Below, in pieces: positions 18,226-26,380 of a DNA stretch of 64,000 nt. The position numbers and the translations under genes were made by a program. The stretch is from Chitinophagaceae bacterium. Lineage in GTDB: Bacteria > Bacteroidota > Bacteroidia > Chitinophagales > Chitinophagaceae. Positions within the stretch are counted from its first letter, which is position 1. Every line of letters starts with the position of its first letter. The stretch spans positions 1 through 64,000 of the forward strand of contig JADKAJ010000011.1 in assembly GCA_016719165.1 (NCBI GenBank), written 5' to 3'. The notes under the pieces are model-generated. The model ran no database searches, was not told the DNA's origin, and was given only the letters and a program-made list of their open reading frames with translations.

Positions 18226-19275
18226 CTATTTATTCAACCACAACATCACTGCCGCCGAAATAATCATATTCAACAAAGCCAATGGTATCAGTTTCTTCCA
18301 TCCCAGGTTCATTAATTGATCGTAACGGAACCGGGGAATGGTCCATCTTATCCAGATAAACACAAAAAGGAAGAAAGCTATTTTGGCCATCAACACACTA
18401 AAACTTATTAATGACAACAGCCAGGGTTCCAGTCCCCAGGCAGCTTCATTCACAAATGGAATATCATAACCACCAAAAAACAATGTAGCCATCACTGCAC
18501 TGCTGATAAACATATTAATATATTCAGCAAACAGGTAAAAGCCCAGTTTCATAGATGAGTATTCCTGGTGATAACCAAAATTAAGTTCATTTTCTGCTTC
18601 TGGCAGGTCGAACGGAGTCCGGTTACACTCTGCCAAGGCACAAACAAAGAAAATAATAAAACCCAATGGCTGATAAATTACATGCCATCCATTAGCGGCC
18701 TGGTTGGCCACAATCTCACTCATTTTCAAAGAACCTGTCATAAACAAAACAGCAATTAATGCCAAACCCATGGGTAATTCGTAGGATACCATTTGTGACG
18801 CACCCCGGATTGCAGCTATCAATGAAAATTTATTATTGGATGCCCAGCCGCCGATCATAATCCCATAAACACCCACACTCACCACACTGAATACGATCAA
18901 TATTCCCATATCAACATCAGCAACCTGAAGTGGAATAATTCCTTTATCAGTTACGATCGGTGCTCCCCATGGGATGACGGTACTTGTTACCAATGCGGTT
19001 ACCATAGCCAATCCCGGACCCAGAATAAACAGGATCCTGTTAGAAGCCAGTGGAATAATTTCCTCTTTAAAAAAGAGTTTTCCTCCATCGGCCAAAGGCT
19101 GAAAAATACCGAATGGCCCTGCCCGATTAGGCCCATGCCTGTCCTGCAGCCAACCCGCCACCTTTCTTTCTGCATAAGTGGTATACATAGCAATGAAGAA
19201 AGACAGCCCGATGATACAAGCTATCAGTATTGCTTTCTCTAAAATGAACCACAAGTCAATTGCCAGTAAGTACAT
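18226..19275 (-). CDS. nuoH: NADH-quinone oxidoreductase subunit H
   Basis: A 349-residue subunit with eight membrane helices that helps form the quinone chamber. It shows ERKVAGWLQDRHGPNRAGP, the charged loop AECNRTPFDLPEAENELNFG with the conserved glutamates, and the C-terminal FIWIRWTIPRFRYDQLMNLG. It starts 9 bp after the nuoG stop. Confidence 0.97.
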   Translation of the reverse strand: MYLLAIDLWFILEKAILIACIIGLSFFIAMYTTYAERKVAGWLQDRHGPNRAGPFGIFQPLADGGKLFFKEEIIPLASNRILFILGPGLAMVTALVTSTVIPWGAPIVTDKGIIPLQVADVDMGILIVFSVVSVGVYGIMIGGWASNNKFSLIAAIRGASQMVSYELPMGLALIAVLFMTGSLKMSEIVANQAANGWHVIYQPLGFIIFFVCALAECNRTPFDLPEAENELNFGYHQEYSSMKLGFYLFAEYINMFISSAVMATLFFGGYDIPFVNEAAWGLEPWLLSLISFSVLMAKIAFFLFVFIWIRWTIPRFRYDQLMNLGWKKLIPLALLNMIISAAVMLWLNK

Positions 19276-19284
19276 GGTCAGGTA

Positions 19285-20403
19285 TTATTGTTCTTTCTTT
19301 TCAAATGTTTTACTCGTTGCCGGCCCTGGTAAAGCACTAATGTCAACACTGTTCACCTCACTCACATCTTGAATATCCATCAATAACTTTGGCTCCCTCC
19401 CACTCATCACATCAGGCATTGTTTCCTTTGGTATTTGCAAACCAAGGTAATGTCCCTGCGAAATAACAGAATGCCTGTTGATCTTAGTCGGTCCCTCAAT
19501 CACCCAGTCGTTTATATGTTTCTTATCAAAGCGGCAGGTATTACATATCCATCCCGGTTTACCATCATAACTCTGCACTTCACCCCATTCATCTTTCCTG
19601 GCTGTAACCCGCAACACTTCATCTCCACGTTGCCATAGCGTTACTTTACCACAGCACTTGTCGCAGTCACGGTGTGCATCCACAGGCTTGGTAAACCACA
19701 CTCGGTTCTTAAAACGGAATGTTTTATCTGTCAATGCCCCAACCGGGCAAACATCGATCATGTTTCCGCTGAAGTCATTATCAATAGCCTTAGAAATATA
19801 AGTGGAGATTTCAGCATGGTCACCTCTATCCAGTATACCATGGACCCTGTTATCTGTTAACTGGTCGGCTACATAAGTACAACGATAACAAAGAATGCAC
19901 CTTGTCATATGCAGTTGTATATAAGGACCTATATCTTCTTTCTCAAATATTCTCTTCTTAAATTCAAAACGGGTACCTTCTTTTCCATGTTCATAGCTCA
20001 GGTCCTGCAAATGGCATTCTCCCGCCTGGTCACAAATCGGGCAATCTAACGGGTGATTTAATAAAAGAAATTCCACCACACCAGCTCTTGCGTCCTGCAC
20101 TCTTTCGCTTGTAATATTTTTTACCACCATCCCATCCATTACATTAGTGCGGCAGCTTGCCACCAACTTTGGCATTGGTCTGGGATCGGCAGCAGAACCT
20201 GCAGCCACTTCTACGAGACAGGTTCGGCATTTACCGCCACTGCCTTTCAACTTGCTGTAATAGCACATGGCAGGCGGGGTCACATCACCACCTATCTGCC
20301 TGGCAGCATGCAAAATGGTTGTGCCCGGTGCCACTTCGATAGTGATATTATCGATGGTAACTTTAAAATTCGCAGGTGCTTCTTTTTTTACTTCGTCAGC
20401 CAT
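19285..20403 (-). CDS. nuoG: NADH-quinone oxidoreductase subunit G, short form
   Basis: A 372-residue NuoG, much shorter than the roughly 800-900 residues of enteric NuoG. The N-terminal 2Fe-2S domain (PAMCYYSKLKGSGGKCRTC) is followed by the His-Cys cluster (HPLDCPICDQAGEC) and two 4Fe-4S sites (CILCYRC and CPVGAL). A fourth site begins with CDKCCGKVTLW and CNTCRF. The protein then stops, so the molybdopterin-type domain is missing. Short NuoG proteins of this kind occur in other Bacteroidota, and the electron path from NuoF to NuoI is complete. Confidence 0.93.
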   Translation of the reverse strand: MADEVKKEAPANFKVTIDNITIEVAPGTTILHAARQIGGDVTPPAMCYYSKLKGSGGKCRTCLVEVAAGSAADPRPMPKLVASCRTNVMDGMVVKNITSERVQDARAGVVEFLLLNHPLDCPICDQAGECHLQDLSYEHGKEGTRFEFKKRIFEKEDIGPYIQLHMTRCILCYRCTYVADQLTDNRVHGILDRGDHAEISTYISKAIDNDFSGNMIDVCPVGALTDKTFRFKNRVWFTKPVDAHRDCDKCCGKVTLWQRGDEVLRVTARKDEWGEVQSYDGKPGWICNTCRFDKKHINDWVIEGPTKINRHSVISQGHYLGLQIPKETMPDVMSGREPKLLMDIQDVSEVNSVDISALPGPATSKTFEKKEQ

Positions 20404-20408
20404 TTTGT

Positions 20409-20432
20409 AAATTCAAAAATAAAAAGTCAAAA
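20409..20432. repeat. Left inverted repeat flanking the S23-like gene
   Basis: An A-rich 24-bp stretch (AAATTC, A5, T, A5, GTCAAAA) between the S23-like stop and the nuoG start. It is an imperfect inverted copy of 20839-20862, on the other side of the S23-like gene. A very similar stretch lies upstream of nuoF at 22232-22257. Low complexity limits confidence. Confidence 0.45.
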
Positions 20433-20451
20433 AAACCGCCTTTTACAATCG

Positions 20452-20838
20452 TTACTTAGAATTAATAATAATGGAAGCAATAATCTTAGAAATCTCATCT
20501 GCTTCCTTTATTAGCAAATCTATTTTTCCTTTTGGTACTTCCAATGTTTCTTTAATCAGGCAAAGCCAATATTTTGTTTCATTTGCCGATTTTAACGCTA
20601 TCACATAAAAGTTTTTCCAGTCCTTTTTAGAACTTCCAGACTTTCCTTCAACCACATTTGCCCCAATTGAAGTTGCGCTTCTAACTAATTGGTCAAACAA
20701 AGAACGATAAACAGCTTCAAACTTACACTCTCTTACAAATAGTATCACTTCCTTCGAAAAATAAAAACATCTATGGCTTATCTTATATGGCTTACCATCC
20801 TCATACACTTCAAAAGTTTCAAATGAATCTTCACTCAC
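20452..20838 (-). CDS. Four-helix-bundle protein (S23/IVP-like)
   Basis: A 128-residue protein with the four-helix-bundle fold signature of the 23S rRNA intervening-sequence protein family: FDQLVRSATSIGANVVEG in helix 2 and NFYVIALKSANETKYWLCLI in helix 3. The family's function is unclear; members are encoded within 23S rRNA intervening sequences in some bacteria and scattered in many Bacteroidota. The start is GTG at 20838; no ATG lies early in the frame. The gene sits inside the nuo operon between nuoF (22 bp) and nuoG (48 bp), which is not part of complex I. Imperfect inverted repeats flank it. Confidence 0.8.
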   Translation of the reverse strand: MSEDSFETFEVYEDGKPYKISHRCFYFSKEVILFVRECKFEAVYRSLFDQLVRSATSIGANVVEGKSGSSKKDWKNFYVIALKSANETKYWLCLIKETLEVPKGKIDLLIKEADEISKIIASIIINSK

Positions 20839-20862
20839 TTTGATTTTTTACTTTTTAATTTT
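20839..20862. repeat. Right inverted repeat flanking the S23-like gene
   Basis: TTTGATTTTTTAC, T5, AATTTT: the imperfect inverted partner of 20409-20432. It fills the whole gap to nuoF and overlaps the first two bases of the nuoF stop. In RNA the two arms could pair and enclose the S23-like reading frame. Confidence 0.45.
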
Positions 20863-22219
20863 AACTTGTCACTGGTGCATGAATCGGGTCTGCATAATGC
20901 GCCAATCCAAAATTCCTTCTTTGTGCATCATCCGGATTTGTTACATGCCATTCAAATTCATCACGGAAATGCCTGATCGCTGCGGCAACCGGCCATGCAG
21001 CTGCATCTCCCAGGGGGCAAATCGTATTCCCTTCAATCTTTCGCTGAATGTCCCATAGCAAATCAATATCACTCATCTTGCCCTTGCCCTTCTCAATATT
21101 CAGTAATATTTTTTCCATCCAGCCGGTTCCTTCACGACAAGGAGAACACTGACCGCAACTTTCATGGCGATAAAATCTTGCCAGGGTATAAGTATGTTTT
21201 ACCACACATTGACTATCATCCAAAACAATGAATCCGCCAGAACCCATCATGGAACCTGATGCAAAACCTCCATCGGCGAGGCTCTCATAGTTCATGATTC
21301 TTTTCTCACCCTTCGCTGTCGTTAATAAAAGATTCGCCGGTAAAATAGGGACAGATGAGCCACCCGGGATACAGGCTTTGAGTTTTCTTCCGTTGGCAAT
21401 ACCTCCACAATATTCATCACTATAAATAAATTCTTCTACAGAGATCGTCATGTCAATCTCATACACTCCCTGTTTCTTAATATTCCCGCAGGCGGAAATT
21501 AGTTTTGTACCTGTAGATTTCCCGATACCGATCTTAGCATACTCTTCTCCGCCTTCATTCACAATCGGAACTACAGCAGCAATAGTCTCCACATTATTTA
21601 CCACGGTCGGACAATCCCATAAACCTTTTACAGCAGGAAATGGTGGCTTGATCCTCGGATTACCTCTTTTACCTTCTAATGATTCGAGCAATGCTGTTTC
21701 TTCACCACAGATATAAGCACCGGCGCCCCGTTGTATATAAATTTCACAATCAAAACCACTGCCCAATATATTTTTACCAAGCCAGCCGTTATTTTTTGCC
21801 TCTGCAATAGCTTGTTCCAATATGTCAACTATCCATGCATATTCGCCACGGATATAGATATAGGAACGATTGGAACCTAATGCATATGAGGATGTGATCA
21901 TTCCCTCGATCAGCAGATGAGGAATGAACTCCATCAAATACCTGTCCTTAAATGTACCGGGCTCAGATTCATCTGCATTCACCACCAAATAACGGGGCAC
22001 TCCTTCTGGTTTAGCCAAAAAGCTCCACTTCATTCCTGTTGGAAACCCTGCACCGCCACGACCACGGAGTCCACTTTTCTTCACTTCCTCAGTTACTGCA
22101 TCAGGAGTCATTGTCTTCAATGCCTTCTCCACACTACGATACCCCCCTTCACGACGGTATACATCATAGAACCTGATGTTTTCAATGTGAGCCTTTTCTA
22201 ATAATAATTTTCGTCCCAT
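20861..22219 (-). CDS. nuoF: NADH-quinone oxidoreductase subunit F
   Basis: A 452-residue subunit that binds NADH and FMN and holds the N3 4Fe-4S cluster. It shows SGLRGRGGAGFPTGMKW (nucleotide site), RGAGAYICGEETALLESLEG (FMN site) and the cluster motif ESCGQCSPCREG with the later CPLG. The start was set at MGRKLLLEKAH (22219); upstream residues look non-coding. It is followed by the S23-like gene rather than directly by nuoG. Confidence 0.96.
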   Translation of the reverse strand: MGRKLLLEKAHIENIRFYDVYRREGGYRSVEKALKTMTPDAVTEEVKKSGLRGRGGAGFPTGMKWSFLAKPEGVPRYLVVNADESEPGTFKDRYLMEFIPHLLIEGMITSSYALGSNRSYIYIRGEYAWIVDILEQAIAEAKNNGWLGKNILGSGFDCEIYIQRGAGAYICGEETALLESLEGKRGNPRIKPPFPAVKGLWDCPTVVNNVETIAAVVPIVNEGGEEYAKIGIGKSTGTKLISACGNIKKQGVYEIDMTISVEEFIYSDEYCGGIANGRKLKACIPGGSSVPILPANLLLTTAKGEKRIMNYESLADGGFASGSMMGSGGFIVLDDSQCVVKHTYTLARFYRHESCGQCSPCREGTGWMEKILLNIEKGKGKMSDIDLLWDIQRKIEGNTICPLGDAAAWPVAAAIRHFRDEFEWHVTNPDDAQRRNFGLAHYADPIHAPVTS

Positions 22220-22231
22220 TTTTATAAGGCA

Positions 22232-22298
22232 AAATTCAAAAGTAAAAATTGAAAAAAGCGACACTCTCCATTTTTACTTTTAACTTTTTATTTTTTAA
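22232..22298. repeat. Inverted repeat upstream of nuoF
   Basis: A perfect 12-bp inverted repeat (22238-22249 with 22270-22281) encloses a 20-nt loop. Its arms closely resemble the arms that flank the S23-like gene (20409-20432 and 20839-20862). It lies between the NTF2-like stop and the nuoF start and contains no gene. Confidence 0.55.
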
Positions 22299-22718
22299 TT
22301 ACCCTCTCACCGCCTGCCTCGCAAACAACAACCATCTCTTTCCTTTCCTTACCCACACTTCCAACACTTTTAAATGAAAGTTGCCGTCTTTCCCGTTCAA
22401 TGTGGCCGCTATGTCCGCTACAAACCTTGCATACGCCACATTTCCATTTATCACAACCTGTACACTGTCTTCTTTGTAACTGTTGTACTTCATATAACCT
22501 GTTTCCAGGTTTTTAATGAAATCAGTTTTTGTTTCCACCCAACCGTTACTATGTCCGTAACTCAGCCACTTATCTGTTTGCTGGTTGATGGAAACTGTAT
22601 TCTTATTTACCAATGCCTGATGAAATTCTTTTAATGTTAAAGTCAGCTTCTCTTCGACGGTCTGAGCATTCGTAAAAAAACCATTCAGTAAAAGAACTAT
22701 GAATAATAACTTTTTCAA
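22299..22718 (-). CDS. Secreted NTF2/SnoaL-like protein
   Basis: A 139-residue protein with a signal peptide (KKLLFIVLLLNGFFTNAQ) and an NTF2-like fold pattern: an amphipathic helix (LTLTLKEFHQALVNKN), a middle DFIKNLETGYMKYNSY and C-terminal strands ending LKVLEVWVRKGKRWLLFARQ. Such domains bind small molecules or act in varied enzymes, so no reaction can be given. The start appears to be TTG at 22718, three bases after the nuoE stop. It lies within the nuo operon but is exported, so it is not a known complex I part. Confidence 0.72.
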   Translation of the reverse strand: MKKLLFIVLLLNGFFTNAQTVEEKLTLTLKEFHQALVNKNTVSINQQTDKWLSYGHSNGWVETKTDFIKNLETGYMKYNSYKEDSVQVVINGNVAYARFVADIAATLNGKDGNFHLKVLEVWVRKGKRWLLFARQAVRG

Positions 22719-22721
22719 CCC

Positions 22722-23225
22722 TTAGTTTTTTGCCGCTACAGCATTTCTGCATTCAGCGATAATTGCATCAATTTTTTCTTTGGTCAGCTGTTCTTTATAA
22801 TATTTTCCCTGCTGCATCATCGGGGCATAGCCACAGGCACCAAGACACTCCACCGTCTTCAGGGTAAACATACCATCAGCCGTTGTTTCTCCGGGTTTGA
22901 TACCCAATTTTTCGTCAATATATTTTACAATATCATCACTGCCATTCAACATACAAGGGCCCGTCTGGCAAACTTCAAACATATATTTACCAACTGGCTT
23001 CAAATTGAACATACTGTAAAAAGTAGCCACTTCATACACTTCGATAGGTTTCAGGCTTAGGACGGATGCTACATAATCCATTGCCTCGGTACTGAGCCAG
23101 CCGCCAAACTCCTCTTGCGCCAGGTGTAATACCGGGATCACCGCACTCTTCTGTTTACCCTGCGGGTAATGTTCGATAATGCGCTGCACTTCTTTTAATT
23201 TCTCATCTGAAAATCTCAAACTCAT
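22722..23225 (-). CDS. nuoE: NADH-quinone oxidoreductase subunit E
   Basis: A 167-residue thioredoxin-like subunit that holds the N1a 2Fe-2S cluster. The ligands are in EVCQTGPCMLNG and in VECLGACGYAPMM. The N-terminal helical bundle (EVQRIIEHYPQGKQKSAVIP) is intact. It works with NuoF in the NADH-oxidising module. Confidence 0.95.
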   Translation of the reverse strand: MSLRFSDEKLKEVQRIIEHYPQGKQKSAVIPVLHLAQEEFGGWLSTEAMDYVASVLSLKPIEVYEVATFYSMFNLKPVGKYMFEVCQTGPCMLNGSDDIVKYIDEKLGIKPGETTADGMFTLKTVECLGACGYAPMMQQGKYYKEQLTKEKIDAIIAECRNAVAAKN

Positions 23226-23241
23226 TTTCTTTATTCATTTG

Positions 23242-23268
23242 GTCATGCTTCGTCAGGTTCAGCATGAC
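23242..23268. repeat. Dispersed-type hairpin between nuoE and nuoD
   Basis: GTCATGCT and AGCATGAC form an 8-bp stem around an 11-nt loop. Similar GTCATGCTGA hairpins are scattered in intergenic DNA of many Bacteroidota. A partial copy (GTCATGCTGACTTCAG) lies at 18209-18224 in the nuoI-nuoH gap. Confidence 0.55.
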
Positions 23269-23274
23269 ATAATA

Positions 23275-24498
23275 CTATGCATCTAATTCCCCGGCGATCA
23301 GGTTCAAACTACTCATCGTCATGATCGCATCACTCAGCATCGAACCCTTGATCAGTTCCTCGTAAGCCTGGTAATACACAAAACAGGGCCTGCGGAAATG
23401 TAATCGATATGGTGTTCGGCCTCCATCACTGATCAGATAGAAACCCAGTTCGCCATTACCTGCTTCAATTGAGTTGTACACTTCACCGGCGGGGATCTCT
23501 GTTTCACCCATGATGATCTTAAAATGCCAGATCAAAGCTTCCATTTTAGTGTACACATCCGCCTTGGGTGGCAGGTAATATTCAGGAACATCGGCATGAT
23601 ACACCTCCGCTTCGGCGCCTTTGAAATCCTGCACTTTCCGGTAAGCCTGCTCTATAATACTCAGGCTCTCCCACATTTCTTTTTCCCGTACCAGCCAGCG
23701 ATCATAATTATCGCCGGTTGTACCAACAGGTATGCTAAATTGAAAATCTTCATAGCTGCTGTAAGGTGAATGAACCCTTACATCATAATCAACACCGGCT
23801 GCACGGAGGTTAGGGCCTGTAAACCCATAATTCAATGCCCTTTCTGCACTGATGGCGCCGGTTCCCATCGTTCTTTCCATGAAAATGCGGTTTCGCTGGA
23901 AAAGGTTTTCAAACTCTTTCAGCACTTTGGGGTATTCCCGCAGGAATTTTTCCAATTTTTGGAAGGCGATATCATTAAAGTTTCTTTCAAAACCGCCGAT
24001 ACGGCCAATATTAGTTGTCAGCCTTGCTCCGCAGACTTCTTCATATATTTCATAGATCAGTTCCCGGTATTGCATCACATATAAGAACCCTGTGTAAGCA
24101 CCTGCATCCACTCCCACAATAGAATTACAAATAAGGTGATCAGAGATTCTGGCCAATTCCATGATGATGACACGGAGATAGTCAACTCTCTTTGGTGTCT
24201 TTACACCCAGCAATTTTTCGCAGGTCAGGTGCCAACCCATATTGTTGAGGGGCGAAGAACAATAATTCAAGCGGTCGGTCAACGTGGTGATTTGTGCCAG
24301 CGGACGACGTTCAGCCAGTTTTTCAAATGCACGGTGTATATACCCGATGGTTTGTTCTGTAGAAACAATCCGTTCACCATCCAGTTCCAGGATATTCTGC
24401 ATCACACCATGTGTAGCCGGGTGTGTAGGACCCAGGTTCAGCGTAGTGGTGGTTTTCTCAATACTTCCTTCCGGTAATTTGATATGATGTTCTGACAT
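23275..24498 (-). CDS. nuoD: NADH-quinone oxidoreductase subunit D
   Basis: A 407-residue subunit that forms the quinone site with NuoB. It shows LNLGPTHPATHGVMQ near the N-terminus, GYIHRAFEKLAERR, and the C-terminal SSLNLIAGELDA. The start was set at MSEHHIKLPEG (24498) because the upstream codons are A/T-rich gap sequence. NuoC and NuoD are separate genes here, as in most Bacteroidota. Confidence 0.96.
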   Translation of the reverse strand: MSEHHIKLPEGSIEKTTTTLNLGPTHPATHGVMQNILELDGERIVSTEQTIGYIHRAFEKLAERRPLAQITTLTDRLNYCSSPLNNMGWHLTCEKLLGVKTPKRVDYLRVIIMELARISDHLICNSIVGVDAGAYTGFLYVMQYRELIYEIYEEVCGARLTTNIGRIGGFERNFNDIAFQKLEKFLREYPKVLKEFENLFQRNRIFMERTMGTGAISAERALNYGFTGPNLRAAGVDYDVRVHSPYSSYEDFQFSIPVGTTGDNYDRWLVREKEMWESLSIIEQAYRKVQDFKGAEAEVYHADVPEYYLPPKADVYTKMEALIWHFKIIMGETEIPAGEVYNSIEAGNGELGFYLISDGGRTPYRLHFRRPCFVYYQAYEELIKGSMLSDAIMTMSSLNLIAGELDA

Positions 24499-24602
24499 TA
24501 TTAATTCAATTTGATAATTCGATAATTTTTCAAGTGGGCAATTTAGAAACTTTAAAAAGTCAGAACCCAATTGTCAAATTGACGAATTATTACATTGTCT
24601 GA

Positions 24603-25109
24603 TTATCCTCTTCCAAACATTTCATCATCCTTATCAATTCTTGTCTGGTCTTCCAAAGGAAACTCTTTCCTCAATGGGAAATAATCCATTTCTTCTACAT
24701 TCAATATTCTTTTCAGGTTTGGATGCCCTACGAAATTGATTCCAAAAAAATCATAGGTCTCCCGTTCCATCCAGTTAGCCGCAGAAAATAATCCTGTGGC
24801 GGTATAAATATCCGGTTGACTGATATCAGTAAACACTTTGAATCGGATACGGATATTGTCTGTCATATTATGCAGATGATACACCACCGCCAGTTCTCTT
24901 CCTTTTTTATCAGGATAATGTACAGCGGTCAGATCCGTCAGAAAACGAAACTTCAATTCCTCATCATCGTACAAAAAGTTGAGCACTTTCAGATTCAGTT
25001 CCTTCGGGGCTTCGAAGGTGAGCATACCATAAGGCTCTTCAACATGGGAAAGTTGATCTCCAAATTTTTCGGTTAATCTTGCTTTTATCGTTTCGTTCGT
25101 TAACGCCAT
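24603..25109 (-). CDS. nuoC: NADH-quinone oxidoreductase subunit C
   Basis: A 168-residue peripheral-arm subunit. The conserved C-terminal block reads ANWMERETYDFFGINFVGHP followed by LRKEFPLEDQTR. It contacts NuoD and helps assemble the quinone module. The 104-bp gap to nuoD holds AATTTGA-type inverted stretches and no gene. Confidence 0.95.
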   Translation of the reverse strand: MALTNETIKARLTEKFGDQLSHVEEPYGMLTFEAPKELNLKVLNFLYDDEELKFRFLTDLTAVHYPDKKGRELAVVYHLHNMTDNIRIRFKVFTDISQPDIYTATGLFSAANWMERETYDFFGINFVGHPNLKRILNVEEMDYFPLRKEFPLEDQTRIDKDDEMFGRG

Positions 25110-25146
25110 TGTCGAATTATCTAATTTCTAAATTGGCTCATTGTTT

Positions 25147-25731
25147 CTATTGTATACCGTAGCTTTCCAATAATGCCTTGTAATGCTCCCCGTTTCTTCT
25201 TCTCAAACTTTCCTTACCAACTAAATCCTGAATTCTAAGTACCCCATCAATAATAGCTTCAGGCCTGGGTGGGCAACCCGGTACATATACATCCACCGGC
25301 ACCACCTGGTCAATCCCTTGTAACACACTGTACGTATCAAATATGCCCCCGCTTGAGGCACAGGCTCCAACAGCCATCACCCATCTTGGTTCAGCCATTT
25401 GGAGGTACACCTGCTTTACCACAGGCCCCATTTTTTTAGCTATCGTACCCATCACCATCAGCAAATCACACTGACGGGGAGAAAAGCCAACTCTCTCGGC
25501 ACCAAATCTTCCTAAATCATAATGAGAACCCATCGTGGCCATAAACTCAATTCCGCAACAGGAAGTGGCAAATGGAAGTGGCCAGATAGAATTTTTCCTG
25601 GCCAGGCCAATCACTTTATCCAGTGAAGTGGCAAAAAATCCTTCCCCCATACTGCCATCAGGCATTTCAACTAAGCTGATATCACCTTCAAGGGGTTTTT
25701 TAATAAGATTATATGATACAGGACGAGCCAT
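25147..25731 (-). CDS. nuoB: NADH-quinone oxidoreductase subunit B
   Basis: A 194-residue subunit carrying the N2 4Fe-4S cluster that reduces quinone. Cluster ligands are the adjacent cysteines in FATSCCGIEFMA, then GACASSGGIF and VPGCPPRPEAIIDG. It lies 37 bp before nuoC and 101 bp after nuoA. Confidence 0.97.
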   Translation of the reverse strand: MARPVSYNLIKKPLEGDISLVEMPDGSMGEGFFATSLDKVIGLARKNSIWPLPFATSCCGIEFMATMGSHYDLGRFGAERVGFSPRQCDLLMVMGTIAKKMGPVVKQVYLQMAEPRWVMAVGACASSGGIFDTYSVLQGIDQVVPVDVYVPGCPPRPEAIIDGVLRIQDLVGKESLRRRNGEHYKALLESYGIQ

Positions 25732-25832
25732 AGTAATAATTTGAAAAAGCTGTAATTGAAAAGTATCCCTTTATAACACCATTTCAACCGCAAAGTTCCT
25801 TTCTCACAGCATCAAATTTTCAAGTTGCTTTA

Positions 25833-26228
25833 TTAATCCTCCCATTTTAAGGCACCTTTCTTAATAATATATATAAACCCGCTAAGGAAGAATCCAACAA
25901 ACATCAGTACCGCCCAAAAGCCATCCCAGCCTAATCCTTTAAAGTTAACCGCATAGGGATAGAAAAAGATCACCTCCACATCGAATAACACAAATAAAAT
26001 GGCTGTCAAAAAATATTTGATGGCCATTGGCTGGCGGGCATCCCCATGGCTTTCAATACCACTGGTAAAAATCTGCAACTTATCAGACGTTTTTCTTTTT
26101 GGCCCCAACAGGTGGGTCACCACCATCAAAAAGGCAACAAGCCCAACCGCAAAAGCTATTTGTATGGCCACCGGCAAGTACGAGGCGGCTGTAGCAGTAT
26201 TCGATCCTGTTTGAAGTAAATGAATCAT
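25833..26228 (-). CDS. nuoA: NADH-quinone oxidoreductase subunit A
   Basis: A 131-residue membrane subunit with three helices and the conserved loop FTSGIESHGDARQPMAIKYF, which faces the quinone cavity. The second helix has ILFVLFDVEVIFFYPYAV with the conserved acidic residues. It is the first gene of the nuo operon; a good -7 promoter box lies 18 bp upstream. Confidence 0.95.
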   Translation of the reverse strand: MIHLLQTGSNTATAASYLPVAIQIAFAVGLVAFLMVVTHLLGPKRKTSDKLQIFTSGIESHGDARQPMAIKYFLTAILFVLFDVEVIFFYPYAVNFKGLGWDGFWAVLMFVGFFLSGFIYIIKKGALKWED

Positions 26229-26246
26229 AAGCTTTTACTCTGGGCG

Positions 26247-26254
26247 CAAAAATA
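26247..26254 (-). promoter_or_regulatory. nuo operon promoter, -7 box
   Basis: TATTTTTG on the minus strand fits TAnnTTTG and would place the transcript start about 12 nt before the nuoA ATG. No clear -33 TTTG was seen at normal spacing. Confidence 0.45.
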
Positions 26255-26325
26255 AGGCGGCAACCTGAAAATACCTTAACTAAAAATCATAAGGGGGTAT
26301 GTATTTGGTCAAAACCTTTCAAAAT

Positions 26326-26359
26326 AAAAAGCCCCCGCTAAAATCAGCAAGGGACTTTT
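26326..26359 (-). terminator. Terminator after the TPR gene
   Basis: On the minus strand an imperfect stem of about 13 pairs (26326-26339 with 26346-26359, one bulge) ends in a T5-A-T4 tract. It lies 22 bp after the TPR stop and before the nuo promoter. Confidence 0.65.
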
Positions 26360-26380
26360 GTAAAAGAAGAAAACCAAGTT

